Origin: Clostridia bacterium
Lineage (GTDB): Bacteria; Bacillota; Clostridia; Oscillospirales; Acutalibacteraceae
Length of the DNA: 36,475 nt
Assembly (NCBI GenBank): GCA_017441385.1
Contig: JAFRXY010000045.1
Coordinates: 1-36,475 of the forward strand
Direction of reading: 5' to 3'
Below the pieces are notes generated by a model that saw only the letters and a program-made list of their open reading frames with translations, did no database searches and was not told the DNA's origin. The translations under genes were made by a program, and so were the position numbers. Shown here in pieces: positions 17,640-24,822 of this stretch (positions within the stretch are counted from its first letter, which is position 1; every line of letters starts with the position of its first letter).

Positions 17640-17909
17640 TTACACTCTGTGCATGGAATTGAAAATATCCTCGTGCATGATGTGCACGGACAGCGCGTTC
17701 TGCTTGCCGTACTCGGTCAGCTCTTCCTTGAGCCGTGCAAAGGGCGCGTTGGAATCCGAAATGTCCGCCAGCATGATCATGGCGAATAAGTCCTGCATGA
17801 TGGACTGGCTGACTTCCATGATATTCACGTTGTACTTCACGCAGATATTGGAAACGCCCGCAAGTATGCCCACCATGTCCTTGCCGATTACTGTGATGAC
17901 TGCTCTCAT
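17640..17909 (-). CDS. ACT domain protein (UPF0237)
   Basis: An 89-residue protein made of a single ACT domain. It starts MRAVITVIGKDMVGILAG, the usual first strand and ligand-binding turn, and continues through the NVNIMEVSQSIM strand. ACT domains bind amino acids and act as allosteric sensors. The pairing with the adjacent PFL-family gene is conserved among Firmicutes and other bacteria, which suggests the two proteins work together. AAGGAG lies ten bases before the ATG. Confidence 0.93.
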   Translation of the reverse strand: MRAVITVIGKDMVGILAGVSNICVKYNVNIMEVSQSIMQDLFAMIMLADISDSNAPFARLKEELTEYGKQNALSVHIMHEDIFNSMHRV

Positions 17910-17939
17910 AATTGTTCTTCTCCTTATGATTTATCTTTG

Positions 17940-18923
17940 TCAGTCGATGAATACGCCTTCCTCTTCCTCCTGCTCGATCATTCCCTCCGGAATGATGTCG
18001 TCCGTGATCACTTCCGGATGAAGGATCTTCGCCATGCGCCACGCGCCTTTGATGACCCCCTGATACTGGTCGTCAAATACACTCATGTCCATGGAATAAA
18101 CGCGGAAGTTATCCAGCGCCGGAATGCCCACCAGACTGCTCTTGGCACGCAGGCGCATTTCCACCCCCGGCGGCGCGATAATCACGTCCGGGTCGCTTCG
18201 CATGAGGTCGGAAAGGACGTACTCGCCCTTCATGGAATCCTTCGCTACGTTGAAGCCCCCCACCAGTTCCAGTATCGCCGAAACCAGCGTGTCGCCCGTC
18301 GCAAAGGTGCTCAGGTCGCTGGATAGAATGACGCAGGTGTTCCACGTTTCCTCGTCTTCCACCAGCCGCGAAATGTCGTCCAGCTGTGAGAAAATATCAT
18401 TGGCAATCTGACAGCCCTTGTTGTACCCCTTGTTGCCGCCTTTGAAGACCGCTCCCAGCGCACCGTACATTTCCACCATGGAGGATCTGCCGGTGGCTCT
18501 GGGAATCACGACCACAGGGATTTCCTTTTCCTGTATGCTGTCCACCGATTTTTGCGACATGGTATCGTCGGTGATCACAAGGTCTACCTTATTGCCCACC
18601 AGCAGATCAACCGAAGGATTGTCCGGCGTGCCGCAGGCCTTGAGTTCTTCCGCTTCCTTATAGTCGCAGTTGGCCGTCCGGCCGAACATCTGATCCTGAT
18701 ACCCCATGGCGTAGATGATGCCGATCAGTGTGCTGGAATAGCAGACCACCTTCGACGGCGGCCCTACAAATCTCACTCCCCCCACCTCAACGGGATAATC
18801 AGGGGTATTGTCGACCTCGTCATCCTCGCCGCACCCGCTGAGCGGAAGCAGCAGCGAAAACAACAGCATCAGCGCGGCAAATGCCGCGGCAGCTTTTCTT
18901 TTCAATGAAATATCGCCCCCCAT
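17940..18923 (-). CDS. Metal-chelate/B12-type ABC binding lipoprotein, orphan
   Basis: A 327-residue extracellular binding protein of the periplasmic-binding class III fold (BtuF/FepB type, PF01497). It has a type II signal peptide with lipobox LSGC and Cys31, then the family pattern PSKVVCYSSTLIGIIYAMG, VDLVITDD and EIPVVVIP. No permease or ATPase gene of this transporter type is near, so it is an orphan here. It ends with an acidic tail. The start is uncertain: ATG at 18923 lacks a good ribosome site, while the TTG at 18905 has a G-run ten bases upstream and gives a clean MKRK signal peptide. It lies 30 bases from each neighbour, so it is cotranscribed with the S41 and ACT genes. Confidence 0.85.
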   Translation of the reverse strand: MGGDISLKRKAAAAFAALMLLFSLLLPLSGCGEDDEVDNTPDYPVEVGGVRFVGPPSKVVCYSSTLIGIIYAMGYQDQMFGRTANCDYKEAEELKACGTPDNPSVDLLVGNKVDLVITDDTMSQKSVDSIQEKEIPVVVIPRATGRSSMVEMYGALGAVFKGGNKGYNKGCQIANDIFSQLDDISRLVEDEETWNTCVILSSDLSTFATGDTLVSAILELVGGFNVAKDSMKGEYVLSDLMRSDPDVIIAPPGVEMRLRAKSSLVGIPALDNFRVYSMDMSVFDDQYQGVIKGAWRMAKILHPEVITDDIIPEGMIEQEEEEGVFID

Positions 18924-18953
18924 GTGCCATCGTAAATGTAATCCTAATGTCTA

Positions 18954-20423
18954 TCAACGTCTTCTGGTTGTTCTTCTGGTTGTTCTTCTGGTCGTTCTTC
19001 TGGTCGTTTTCTTGGTGGTCTTTTTCGTTTTTTTCTTGGTGGTTTTCTTGGTTGTTTTTTTCGTGGTCTTTTTCGTTGTTTTCTTCGTGGTTTCCCCGGT
19101 AGTGGTCACCGCGGTTTCCTTGGCGGTATCATCTGTCGATCGGACGGTCGACGCCATGGCGTCCGACGTGGTGGAAGTGGAATCCGTCGGGGAAACGTCA
19201 TCTTCCTCCTCGGCAAGCGCTTCCTTTATCGCCGCAATCGTGGAATAGATTCTGTCGAGCGCTGTCTGGAGCTGGGGATCGCTTTCGTCGGAAAGCAGGT
19301 AGCGGTTGGCCTTCTGATAGGTCGTCAGACCCACCTCGAACTGCGGCGCAACCTTGCCTTCCGCCATGGCGTCGCTCAGATCATCCGACCATCGGCCGGT
19401 GGTGATTCTCACGGCGCAGCCGTTACTCAGCTGGAACAGCTCCTGCACGGTGTCGTGTCCCGCCGTCTTGGTGCCGAAGCTCTCCGCGTGGCCGGAATGC
19501 ATCATCACGGCGGCGAAAAGCTCCGCCGCGCCGTCGGTGCCTTCATTGATCAGCACTTCCATCGGAAGGTCGATGAATTTGGTGTCGGAGGTGTATTTAA
19601 TGGAGGAATTGCCCTCCCTGTCGGTGACGCTCATCAGCTTGCCGGCGGGAAGCAGCGTGTCGAGTATCTCGCAGGCATATTCGTAATTGTCGCCGCTGTT
19701 GTCCCGCAGGTCGACGATCAGCCCCGTAATATTCCTGTTGCGCAGCTTGTTCAGGGCACTGTTGAACTGCTCCGGCGTCTTGGCGTTGAATTCGTAAATT
19801 TTGATCACGCCGATGCTTTCGCCGGTTTCGCGGAAGGAAACGGAATGGGTTTCGAATTTGGAGCGGGTCAGCTCGTAGGCGGATTTCTTGCCGCTGCGGC
19901 TGAGCACCACCGACACCTTCGGCGAAGCCTCCGCGATGAGCGAAATCGCCTTGTCGTAGCCGACGGTGAGCACGTCCTTCCCTTCCACCGTGACAATGAG
20001 ATCGCCCGCCTGAATGCCCGCCTTGTCGGCCGGGGAGCCTTTATAGACCACATTCACCAGAATGCAGCCTTCCGTCGAGCGGTCAACGTCCATGCCAAGG
20101 CCGAACGTGTAGCCCAGACTCTCATTGAGGGCCAGCTGGTATTCGTCAGCCGTAAGATAGCCGCAATAGGAATCGTCAAGACCCAGCACATAGCCCTGTG
20201 AAATATTCTTTTGCAGATAGTTCTCGGAGATATCGCCGAAGTAATTCTGCCTGACCTTCATGTCGATTTCGGACAGAATCCGATACATATTCTGCCGTTC
20301 GGTGACAGAGCTCATCCGGCTGTCAAACACCCTGATGGCGGCGGTGTAGGTAATCACAACGGCAAACGCGGCGACGATGGCGGCAATGGAAACCGCCATG
20401 CCGAGGGAGATTTTTTTGTTCAT
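18954..20423 (-). CDS. S41-family (C-terminal processing protease-like) protein, catalytic residues lost
   Basis: A 489-residue membrane-anchored protein with an N-terminal membrane segment (8-27), a PDZ domain (about 104-180) and an S41 peptidase fold (about 190-370). Aligning NEGTDGAAELFAAVMMHSG with the Tsp/CtpB active site puts Gly298 at the catalytic serine, His309 at the conserved aspartate and His323 at the catalytic lysine. It should therefore be inactive as a classical Ser/Lys protease. The C-terminus (about 444-489) is a run of Thr-Thr-Lys-Lys and then Thr-Thr-Arg-Arg repeats. S41 genes are common beside ftsEX and M23 genes. GAGGTG lies ten bases before the ATG. Confidence 0.88.
   Translation of the reverse strand: MNKKISLGMAVSIAAIVAAFAVVITYTAAIRVFDSRMSSVTERQNMYRILSEIDMKVRQNYFGDISENYLQKNISQGYVLGLDDSYCGYLTADEYQLALNESLGYTFGLGMDVDRSTEGCILVNVVYKGSPADKAGIQAGDLIVTVEGKDVLTVGYDKAISLIAEASPKVSVVLSRSGKKSAYELTRSKFETHSVSFRETGESIGVIKIYEFNAKTPEQFNSALNKLRNRNITGLIVDLRDNSGDNYEYACEILDTLLPAGKLMSVTDREGNSSIKYTSDTKFIDLPMEVLINEGTDGAAELFAAVMMHSGHAESFGTKTAGHDTVQELFQLSNGCAVRITTGRWSDDLSDAMAEGKVAPQFEVGLTTYQKANRYLLSDESDPQLQTALDRIYSTIAAIKEALAEEEDDVSPTDSTSTTSDAMASTVRSTDDTAKETAVTTTGETTKKTTKKTTKKTTKKTTKKKTKKTTKKTTRRTTRRTTRRTTRRR
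18957..19094 (-). repeat. In-frame tandem repeat encoding a Thr/Lys/Arg tail
   Basis: The 3' end of the S41-like gene is a 12-base tandem repeat (codons for Thr, Thr, Lys/Arg, Lys/Arg), about eleven imperfect copies. It keeps the reading frame if copies are gained or lost, so length variation between strains is likely. Confidence 0.9.
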
Positions 20424-20499
20424 CTGAAAAACGCACCTCTTTCACGGTTGATCACGAAAAATGCCGTGGCATTCTGTCGAAAGACAGACTTCTCATATA

Positions 20500-20528
20500 A
20501 TCATACCACATTCAATGACAATAATAAA
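20500..20528 (-). promoter_or_regulatory. Promoter of the S41-SBP-ACT-PFL operon
   Basis: An extended -10, TGgTATGAT (-10 hexamer 20505-20500), has a weak -35 TTTATT at 20528-20523 and a 17-base spacer. About 70 bases of leader follow before the ribosome site, with a small hairpin TCTGTC/GACAGA. Confidence 0.5.
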
Positions 20529-20592
20529 CACCTTTTTTTAAAAATTTTATTTTTTTTCTTTCTGAAATCCTTTCTTACAAGGTTAGAAAGAT

Positions 20593-20629
20593 CCCCCGCG
20601 GATTCCGGAAGTAATGAAATCCGCGGGGG
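20593..20629 (-). terminator. Terminator of the ftsE-ftsX-M23 operon
   Basis: A perfect 12-bp GC-rich stem (20593-20604 with 20618-20629, 13-base loop) lies just after the M23 stop. The tail is TCTTTCT, not pure T. The motif GGTTAGAAAG occurs directly on both sides of the hairpin. Confidence 0.75.
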
Positions 20630-20651
20630 TTAGAAAGGATAAGGATAGAAA

Positions 20652-21878
20652 TCAGAGATAGTTGATGGGATTGACGGCGGTGCCGTTGATGCGTATCTCG
20701 AAGTGGAGATGCGGGCCGGTGGAACGTCCGGTGGAGCCGACCTTGCCGATCTGCTGTCCCTTGGTGACCGACTGTCCGACGCTCACGCCGCGCTTGCTCA
20801 TGTGGCCGTAGACGGTCATCTTTCCGCCGCCGTGGTCGATAATGACGTAATTGCCGTAGCCGCCGGCGTTGTAGGCGCTGGTCACGACGGTGCCGCCGTT
20901 GGAGGCGACAATTTTGGCCCCCGAAGGCGCGCCGATATCAATGCCCTTGTGATTGCTGCTGACCTTCTTGCCGTTGAGGGTATAGGTTCTGGGGCCGTAG
21001 GGCGACGTAATGCGCTTGTAACCCGGCGTCGGCCAGCCGAAGGAACCGCCGTAGTACTCGGTATTCTGCGAGTTGGAATTATTCTTGCTGATCAGCGCGT
21101 CGAGCTGCGCTCTTGCCTTGGCCATCTGAAGATCGATCTCCGCCTGCTTTTTCTTGTAGGCTTCCTCGTCTGCCTTGATCTGCTTCATCAGCTCTTCGGC
21201 TTCCTTCTGCTGGGCGTCAAGCTCGGTCTTCTTTTTGGCAAGTTCCGCCTTCTTTTCGTCGATCTGCTTCTTATGCTCCTCGACCTGCCGCTTCTTTTCC
21301 TGATAGCCCTCCTTGTCGTTGACAAGCTCGTCGATCAGACCCTGATCGTACTTCGCCATGGCTTCCAGATAAACGGTGTTGGAGATGAATTCCTCCATGC
21401 CGTTGGAGCAGAGAATCACTTCCAGACCGCCGGTCATATCGCCTGATATGTAGATGGCCTTCATGCGCTCTTTGAATTTCTGCTTGCTGTTCTCGATCTC
21501 GCGGTCTTTGGCGGCGATTTCTTCCTCAATCTCCTTGATCTCCGCGTTGGCAGCGTTGATCTGATTATTGACGGTGGTGATCTGCGTCTGGAGATTTTCC
21601 ACCAGTTCGTTGACAAGATCGAGCTGATCCTGCGCCGCCGCCTTGCTCTTTTTCAGGCTTTTGAGCTTGGCGGAAATATTCTTCTGCTGGCTTTCCAGCT
21701 GCGCCTGCTTGCTCTTGAGCTGCGACTGTGTGGCGGCGGAGGCGGTAACGCCCACCTGCACGTCAGCCGGCGCAAGCTCTATGGCGACAGCCAAGGCCGT
21801 AAGCAGCAGAATTACGCATATGATTACCTTTGCAAATGACAGCTTTGATTCTCTTTCGAATGTCATTGAATCAGTCAT
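20652..21878 (-). CDS. Coiled-coil M23 peptidoglycan endopeptidase (FtsEX-associated)
   Basis: A 408-residue exported cell-wall hydrolase. An N-terminal signal or anchor segment (about 17-37) is followed by a long coiled coil (about 50-265) interrupted by a helical region around 140-185, then a complete M23/LytM domain with zinc ligands His310, Asp314 and His392, plus His390 and His359. This is the architecture of EnvC and related FtsX-controlled hydrolases. Its ATG overlaps the ftsX stop (ATGACTGA), and GGAGG inside ftsX sits eight bases upstream, fixing this start over the ATG at 21896. FtsEX is expected to bind the coiled coil and switch on cleavage at the division septum. Confidence 0.92.
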   Translation of the reverse strand: MTDSMTFERESKLSFAKVIICVILLLTALAVAIELAPADVQVGVTASAATQSQLKSKQAQLESQQKNISAKLKSLKKSKAAAQDQLDLVNELVENLQTQITTVNNQINAANAEIKEIEEEIAAKDREIENSKQKFKERMKAIYISGDMTGGLEVILCSNGMEEFISNTVYLEAMAKYDQGLIDELVNDKEGYQEKKRQVEEHKKQIDEKKAELAKKKTELDAQQKEAEELMKQIKADEEAYKKKQAEIDLQMAKARAQLDALISKNNSNSQNTEYYGGSFGWPTPGYKRITSPYGPRTYTLNGKKVSSNHKGIDIGAPSGAKIVASNGGTVVTSAYNAGGYGNYVIIDHGGGKMTVYGHMSKRGVSVGQSVTKGQQIGKVGSTGRSTGPHLHFEIRINGTAVNPINYL

Positions 21879-22794
21879 CGTAAAGACCTCCGTCATTCCT
21901 TAAATATTTCCGTATGGATACAAGACTGCCGATGGTGCCGGAAAGGATGCCGCTGCCGAGAAAGGCCATCAGCAGGTTGAAAAACAGCGAACCGTAGGGC
22001 AGCACGCCCGTCGCCATTACATCGGTAATGGAGGACGCCGCCGCGGAATAAATATAGGACACCAGTCCGAAGGAAATCAGTCCCGCGATCAGTCCGATCA
22101 CAATGCCTTCCACAAGGAAGGGCATGCGTATGAACCAGTCGGTCGCGCCCACCGATTTCATAATGGAAATTTCCAGCTTGCGCACATACATCGTCAGCTT
22201 GATGGTGTTGGTGATGATGAAGAGCGAAACCACCAGCAGCAGACCCACGATCCATGTGCCCACCACCGTGACGGTCTGGTTGATACCCATGAGCTTCTCG
22301 GCGTATTCGCGGTTGTCACGCACAGTAAGGACAACCGGGAGATTCTTGAGCTGCTGCACCGTCGTTTCGTATCGCGTCGGGTCCTTGAATCCCACCTTGA
22401 AGGCGTCGGGAAGGATATTGGCGGTATCGCCCAGCGTTTCCATGATCTTGAGCTTCTCGTCGAAGCGATTCATCAGCGAGGAAAAGCCCTTCTCCTTGGG
22501 AACGAATTCCACCTTGTCGGGATCAACGTTTTCCACGGTGAGTATCTGCTTCTGCACGTCGGCCACCGTCATGGCGGTATCGCTGCCGCTGACAGTGTCA
22601 TTCAGGAAGACCATGACGACATTCTTATCCTCAAAAAGCTCCATAACGTGCGTTATATTCACCGACACAAGCACCGCGCTTCCCATCAGCACAAGGCAGC
22701 AGACCAGCACGCCGATGGAGGCGAAGGTCATCAGGCGGTTCGCCCACGCGTTGCGCAGGCCTTCGCGGACAAGGTACTTGAAGTTATTAAACAT
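21871..22794 (-). CDS. ftsX: Cell division ABC transporter permease FtsX
   Basis: A 307-residue FtsX with the standard layout: cytoplasmic N-terminus, membrane segment 1 (about 23-45), a large extracellular domain (about 46-172), then three membrane segments (about 175-197, 228-248, 268-290). The sequence RKLEISIMKSVGATDWFIRMPF is the conserved cytoplasmic loop that couples to FtsE. The open frame extends upstream to 22953 inside ftsE, but the ATG at 22794 begins the real protein and overlaps the ftsE stop by eight bases (ATGTTTAA). Acts with FtsE to control a peptidoglycan hydrolase, here most likely the adjacent M23 protein. Confidence 0.96.
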   Translation of the reverse strand: MFNNFKYLVREGLRNAWANRLMTFASIGVLVCCLVLMGSAVLVSVNITHVMELFEDKNVVMVFLNDTVSGSDTAMTVADVQKQILTVENVDPDKVEFVPKEKGFSSLMNRFDEKLKIMETLGDTANILPDAFKVGFKDPTRYETTVQQLKNLPVVLTVRDNREYAEKLMGINQTVTVVGTWIVGLLLVVSLFIITNTIKLTMYVRKLEISIMKSVGATDWFIRMPFLVEGIVIGLIAGLISFGLVSYIYSAAASSITDVMATGVLPYGSLFFNLLMAFLGSGILSGTIGSLVSIRKYLRNDGGLYDD

Positions 22795-23473
22795 AGTAAT
22801 CGACCTCCGGTCCGCTGTCAGCCACCAGCTCGCCGTTCTGAATCTCCACGATGCGGCGGCGGAACTTTCTGACAAGGGCGTGCTCATGGGTAACCATGAG
22901 AATGGTCGTGCCGTTGTTGCGGTTGATCTGGTTGAGCATATCCACGATTTCAAAGCTCATCCGGGGGTCGACGTTGCCGGTAGGCTCGTCCGCTATAATG
23001 AGAGCGGGATTGTTGATGAGCGCACGGGCAAGGCCGACGCGCTGCTGCTCGCCGCCCGAAAGCTCATTGGGATAGCACTTCGCCTTGTCGCTGAGTCCCA
23101 CATGGCTCAGCACATAGGGCACCTTCTTGCGTATGGCCTTGGTGCTGGCGCCGGTAACGCGCATGGCAAAGGCCACGTTGTCAAAGACCGACATCTTGGG
23201 GATCAGGCGGAAATCCTGAAACACCATGCCCAGCGTGCGCCGGTAGTAGGGAATATCCCTGTGCCGCAGGGTGGAAAGGCGGGTGTTGTTGACAATGACC
23301 TCGCCGCTGTTGGGGGTTTCCTCCCGCATCAGAATTTTCAGCAGGGTGGATTTGCCCGCGCCCGAAGATCCCACTATAAAGACGAATTCGCCCTCGTTGA
23401 CTCTCAGATTGAGGTCGCGCAGAGCCTTGGTACCGTTGTCATAGGTTTTATAAACATTGCGGAATTCAATCAA
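22787..23473 (-). CDS. ftsE: Cell division ATP-binding protein FtsE
   Basis: A 228-residue ABC ATPase of the FtsE family. Walker A GSSGAGKS is at 35-42, Q-loop Q86, signature LSGGEQQR at 138-145, and Walker B runs into ADEPTGNVDP (161-170), which is typical of FtsE. The start is a TTG at 23473 with AAGGAG about 13 bases upstream; no in-frame ATG lies near. First gene of the ftsE-ftsX-M23 operon, with overlapping stop and start codons. It has a leader of about 130 bases containing CA-rich simple repeats and a GCGCTT/AAGCGC hairpin. Confidence 0.95.
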   Translation of the reverse strand: MIEFRNVYKTYDNGTKALRDLNLRVNEGEFVFIVGSSGAGKSTLLKILMREETPNSGEVIVNNTRLSTLRHRDIPYYRRTLGMVFQDFRLIPKMSVFDNVAFAMRVTGASTKAIRKKVPYVLSHVGLSDKAKCYPNELSGGEQQRVGLARALINNPALIIADEPTGNVDPRMSFEIVDMLNQINRNNGTTILMVTHEHALVRKFRRRIVEIQNGELVADSGPEVDYYV

Positions 23474-23493
23474 TCTGACTTGTTCACTCCTTA

Positions 23494-23532
23494 CATCACA
23501 TACACAACATGCACAACATACACATACACATA
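23494..23532. repeat. CA-rich simple repeats in the ftsE leader
   Basis: Imperfect short repeats of ACACAACAT and ACACAT type lie immediately upstream of the ftsE ribosome site. They do not code for protein. Confidence 0.6.
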
Positions 23533-23609
23533 TATCTCATATCACACGCGCTTCATAAGCGCACAGAAACAAGCCGGCCATAGCCCGACCTTACTCATTT
23601 ACCGTATAA

Positions 23610-23653
23610 ATTATAAAACACACTTTTAAGATAAGTGTTACATAATTGTTACG
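23610..23653 (-). promoter_or_regulatory. ftsE promoter with WalR-like box
   Basis: A -10 TATAAT at 23615-23610 lacks a good -35. Instead, CGTAAC-AATTA-TGTAAC at 23653-23637 matches the WalR consensus TGTWAH-N5-TGTWAH with one mismatch, ending 21 bases upstream of the -10. That is a position suited to an activator. An inverted repeat ACACTT/AAGTGT lies between them. Confidence 0.45.
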
Positions 23654-23812
23654 ATTCAAATTATTACAAACTTTTTATAAAATTGCAATATTTTTAAAAC
23701 TTTTAATTAACAATCAAATCACACACCTTTATTTTTCATACTCTTTATGATAGAATATCTTTCGATAACATACTATTTGAAAAAATTTGAAAAAATGCAG
23801 GGAGTGACCGAC

Positions 23813-24694
23813 TTGACAGACATCAAATTACCCGGCAGGAACGACGAATGCTGGTGCGGCAGCGGAAAGAAATACAAGAAGTGCCACATGGACTTTGACC
23901 GCCGGATGCACGAATATGAGCTGGCGGGGGCGGAGGTGCCGCCTCATTCGCTGCTCAAAACGCCGGAACAGCTCGCCGGCATACGGGAAAGCGCCAAGAT
24001 CAACATCGCCGTGCTGGATTATGTGGCGGAACATATCCGCGCCGGTATTACCACCGAAGAGATCGACCGATGGGTCTATGAGCAGACCGTGCTGCGCGGC
24101 GGCATTCCCGCCCCGCTGCATTACGAGGGATATCCCAAAAGCGTCTGCACTTCCATCGACGAGGTGGTGTGCCACGGCATTCCCTCCCCCGACAGGGTGC
24201 TCAGGGAGGGGGACATTATCAATATCGACTGCTCCACCGTGCTGGGCGGCTACTTCTCCGATTCCTCCAGAATGTTCTGCATCGGCGAAGTTTCCCCCGA
24301 AAAAAAGCGGCTGGTCGAGGTGGCCAGGCAGAGCCTTCAGGTCGGTCTGGAGCAGGTGAAGCCATGGGGATTCCTCGGCGACATGGGCGACGCGATCAAC
24401 CGGTTCATCATGAAGAACGGCTACAGCGTCGTGCGGGATATCGGCGGTCACGGCATCGGTCTTGCCTTCCACGAGGATCCGTGGGTGAGCTATGTTTCCG
24501 CCCCCGGCACCGAAATGCTGATGGTGCCGGGGCTGGTCTTCACCATCGAGCCGATGATCAACATGGGTTCCTGTGAATTCTACACCGACGGGGAGGACGG
24601 CTGGACGGTCTACACCGAGGACGGTCTTCCCTCCGCCCAGTGGGAAATTCAGGTCGCCGTCACCGACGACGGCTACGAAATTTTATCCTATTAA
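23813..24694 (+). CDS. map: Methionine aminopeptidase, type I, with N-terminal SEC-C motif
   Basis: A 293-residue cytoplasmic enzyme that removes the initiator methionine from new proteins. A SEC-C zinc motif (Cys13, Cys15, Cys24, His25) precedes the pita-bread catalytic domain. Metal ligands are visible at Asp139, Asp150, His213, Glu246 and Glu278, with substrate His121. The final ligand motif reads AQWEIQ, where the family usually has AQFEHT. The TTG at 23813 has GGGAG eight bases upstream, better than the ATG at 23795 or the frame opening at 23747, neither of which has a ribosome site. Single gene with its own terminator, divergent from ftsE. Confidence 0.92.
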   Translation: MTDIKLPGRNDECWCGSGKKYKKCHMDFDRRMHEYELAGAEVPPHSLLKTPEQLAGIRESAKINIAVLDYVAEHIRAGITTEEIDRWVYEQTVLRGGIPAPLHYEGYPKSVCTSIDEVVCHGIPSPDRVLREGDIINIDCSTVLGGYFSDSSRMFCIGEVSPEKKRLVEVARQSLQVGLEQVKPWGFLGDMGDAINRFIMKNGYSVVRDIGGHGIGLAFHEDPWVSYVSAPGTEMLMVPGLVFTIEPMINMGSCEFYTDGEDGWTVYTEDGLPSAQWEIQVAVTDDGYEILSY

Positions 24695-24699
24695 AAGAC

Positions 24700-24737
24700 G
24701 CTCCGGGGATTTTTCGGAAATCTCCGGAGCGCTTTTT
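24700..24737 (+). terminator. Terminator of map
   Basis: A 13-bp stem with one mismatch (24700-24712 with 24718-24730, loop of five) is followed by TTTTT on the plus strand, six bases after the map stop codon. Confidence 0.9.
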
Positions 24738-24761
24738 GATGTTCATTGAAAATGAAAGCTT

Positions 24762-24796
24762 TATGCCTTAGAGCCTTATGCCTTATGCCTTATGCT
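24762..24796. repeat. Heptamer tandem repeat
   Basis: About four copies of a seven-base unit (CCTTATG, one copy imperfect) lie between the map terminator and the end of pdaA. It is noncoding and resembles slippage-generated spacer repeats. Confidence 0.7.
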
Positions 24797-24822
24797 TTCC
24801 ACCTCTCACCCTTCGTTCTGCA

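Noticed and set aside
16215-17789. Long plus-strand open frame opposite the PFL family gene
   Set aside because: Same pattern: a GC-rich mirror frame over a conserved gene, rich in His, Gly and Asp.
18957-19094. Tandem DNA repeat considered as an independent repeat element
   Set aside because: It is in frame with, and fully explained by, the Thr/Lys/Arg tail of the S41-like protein.
22795-22953. Upstream extension of ftsX inside ftsE
   Set aside because: It would overlap ftsE in another frame and encode a Ser/Thr/Arg-rich shadow. The FtsX family begins at the ATG at 22794.
23747-23812. N-terminal extension of methionine aminopeptidase
   Set aside because: ATGs at 23747 and 23795 lack ribosome sites, and the sequence is AT-rich like the spacer. 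The TTG at 23813 has a good site and precedes the SEC-C motif.
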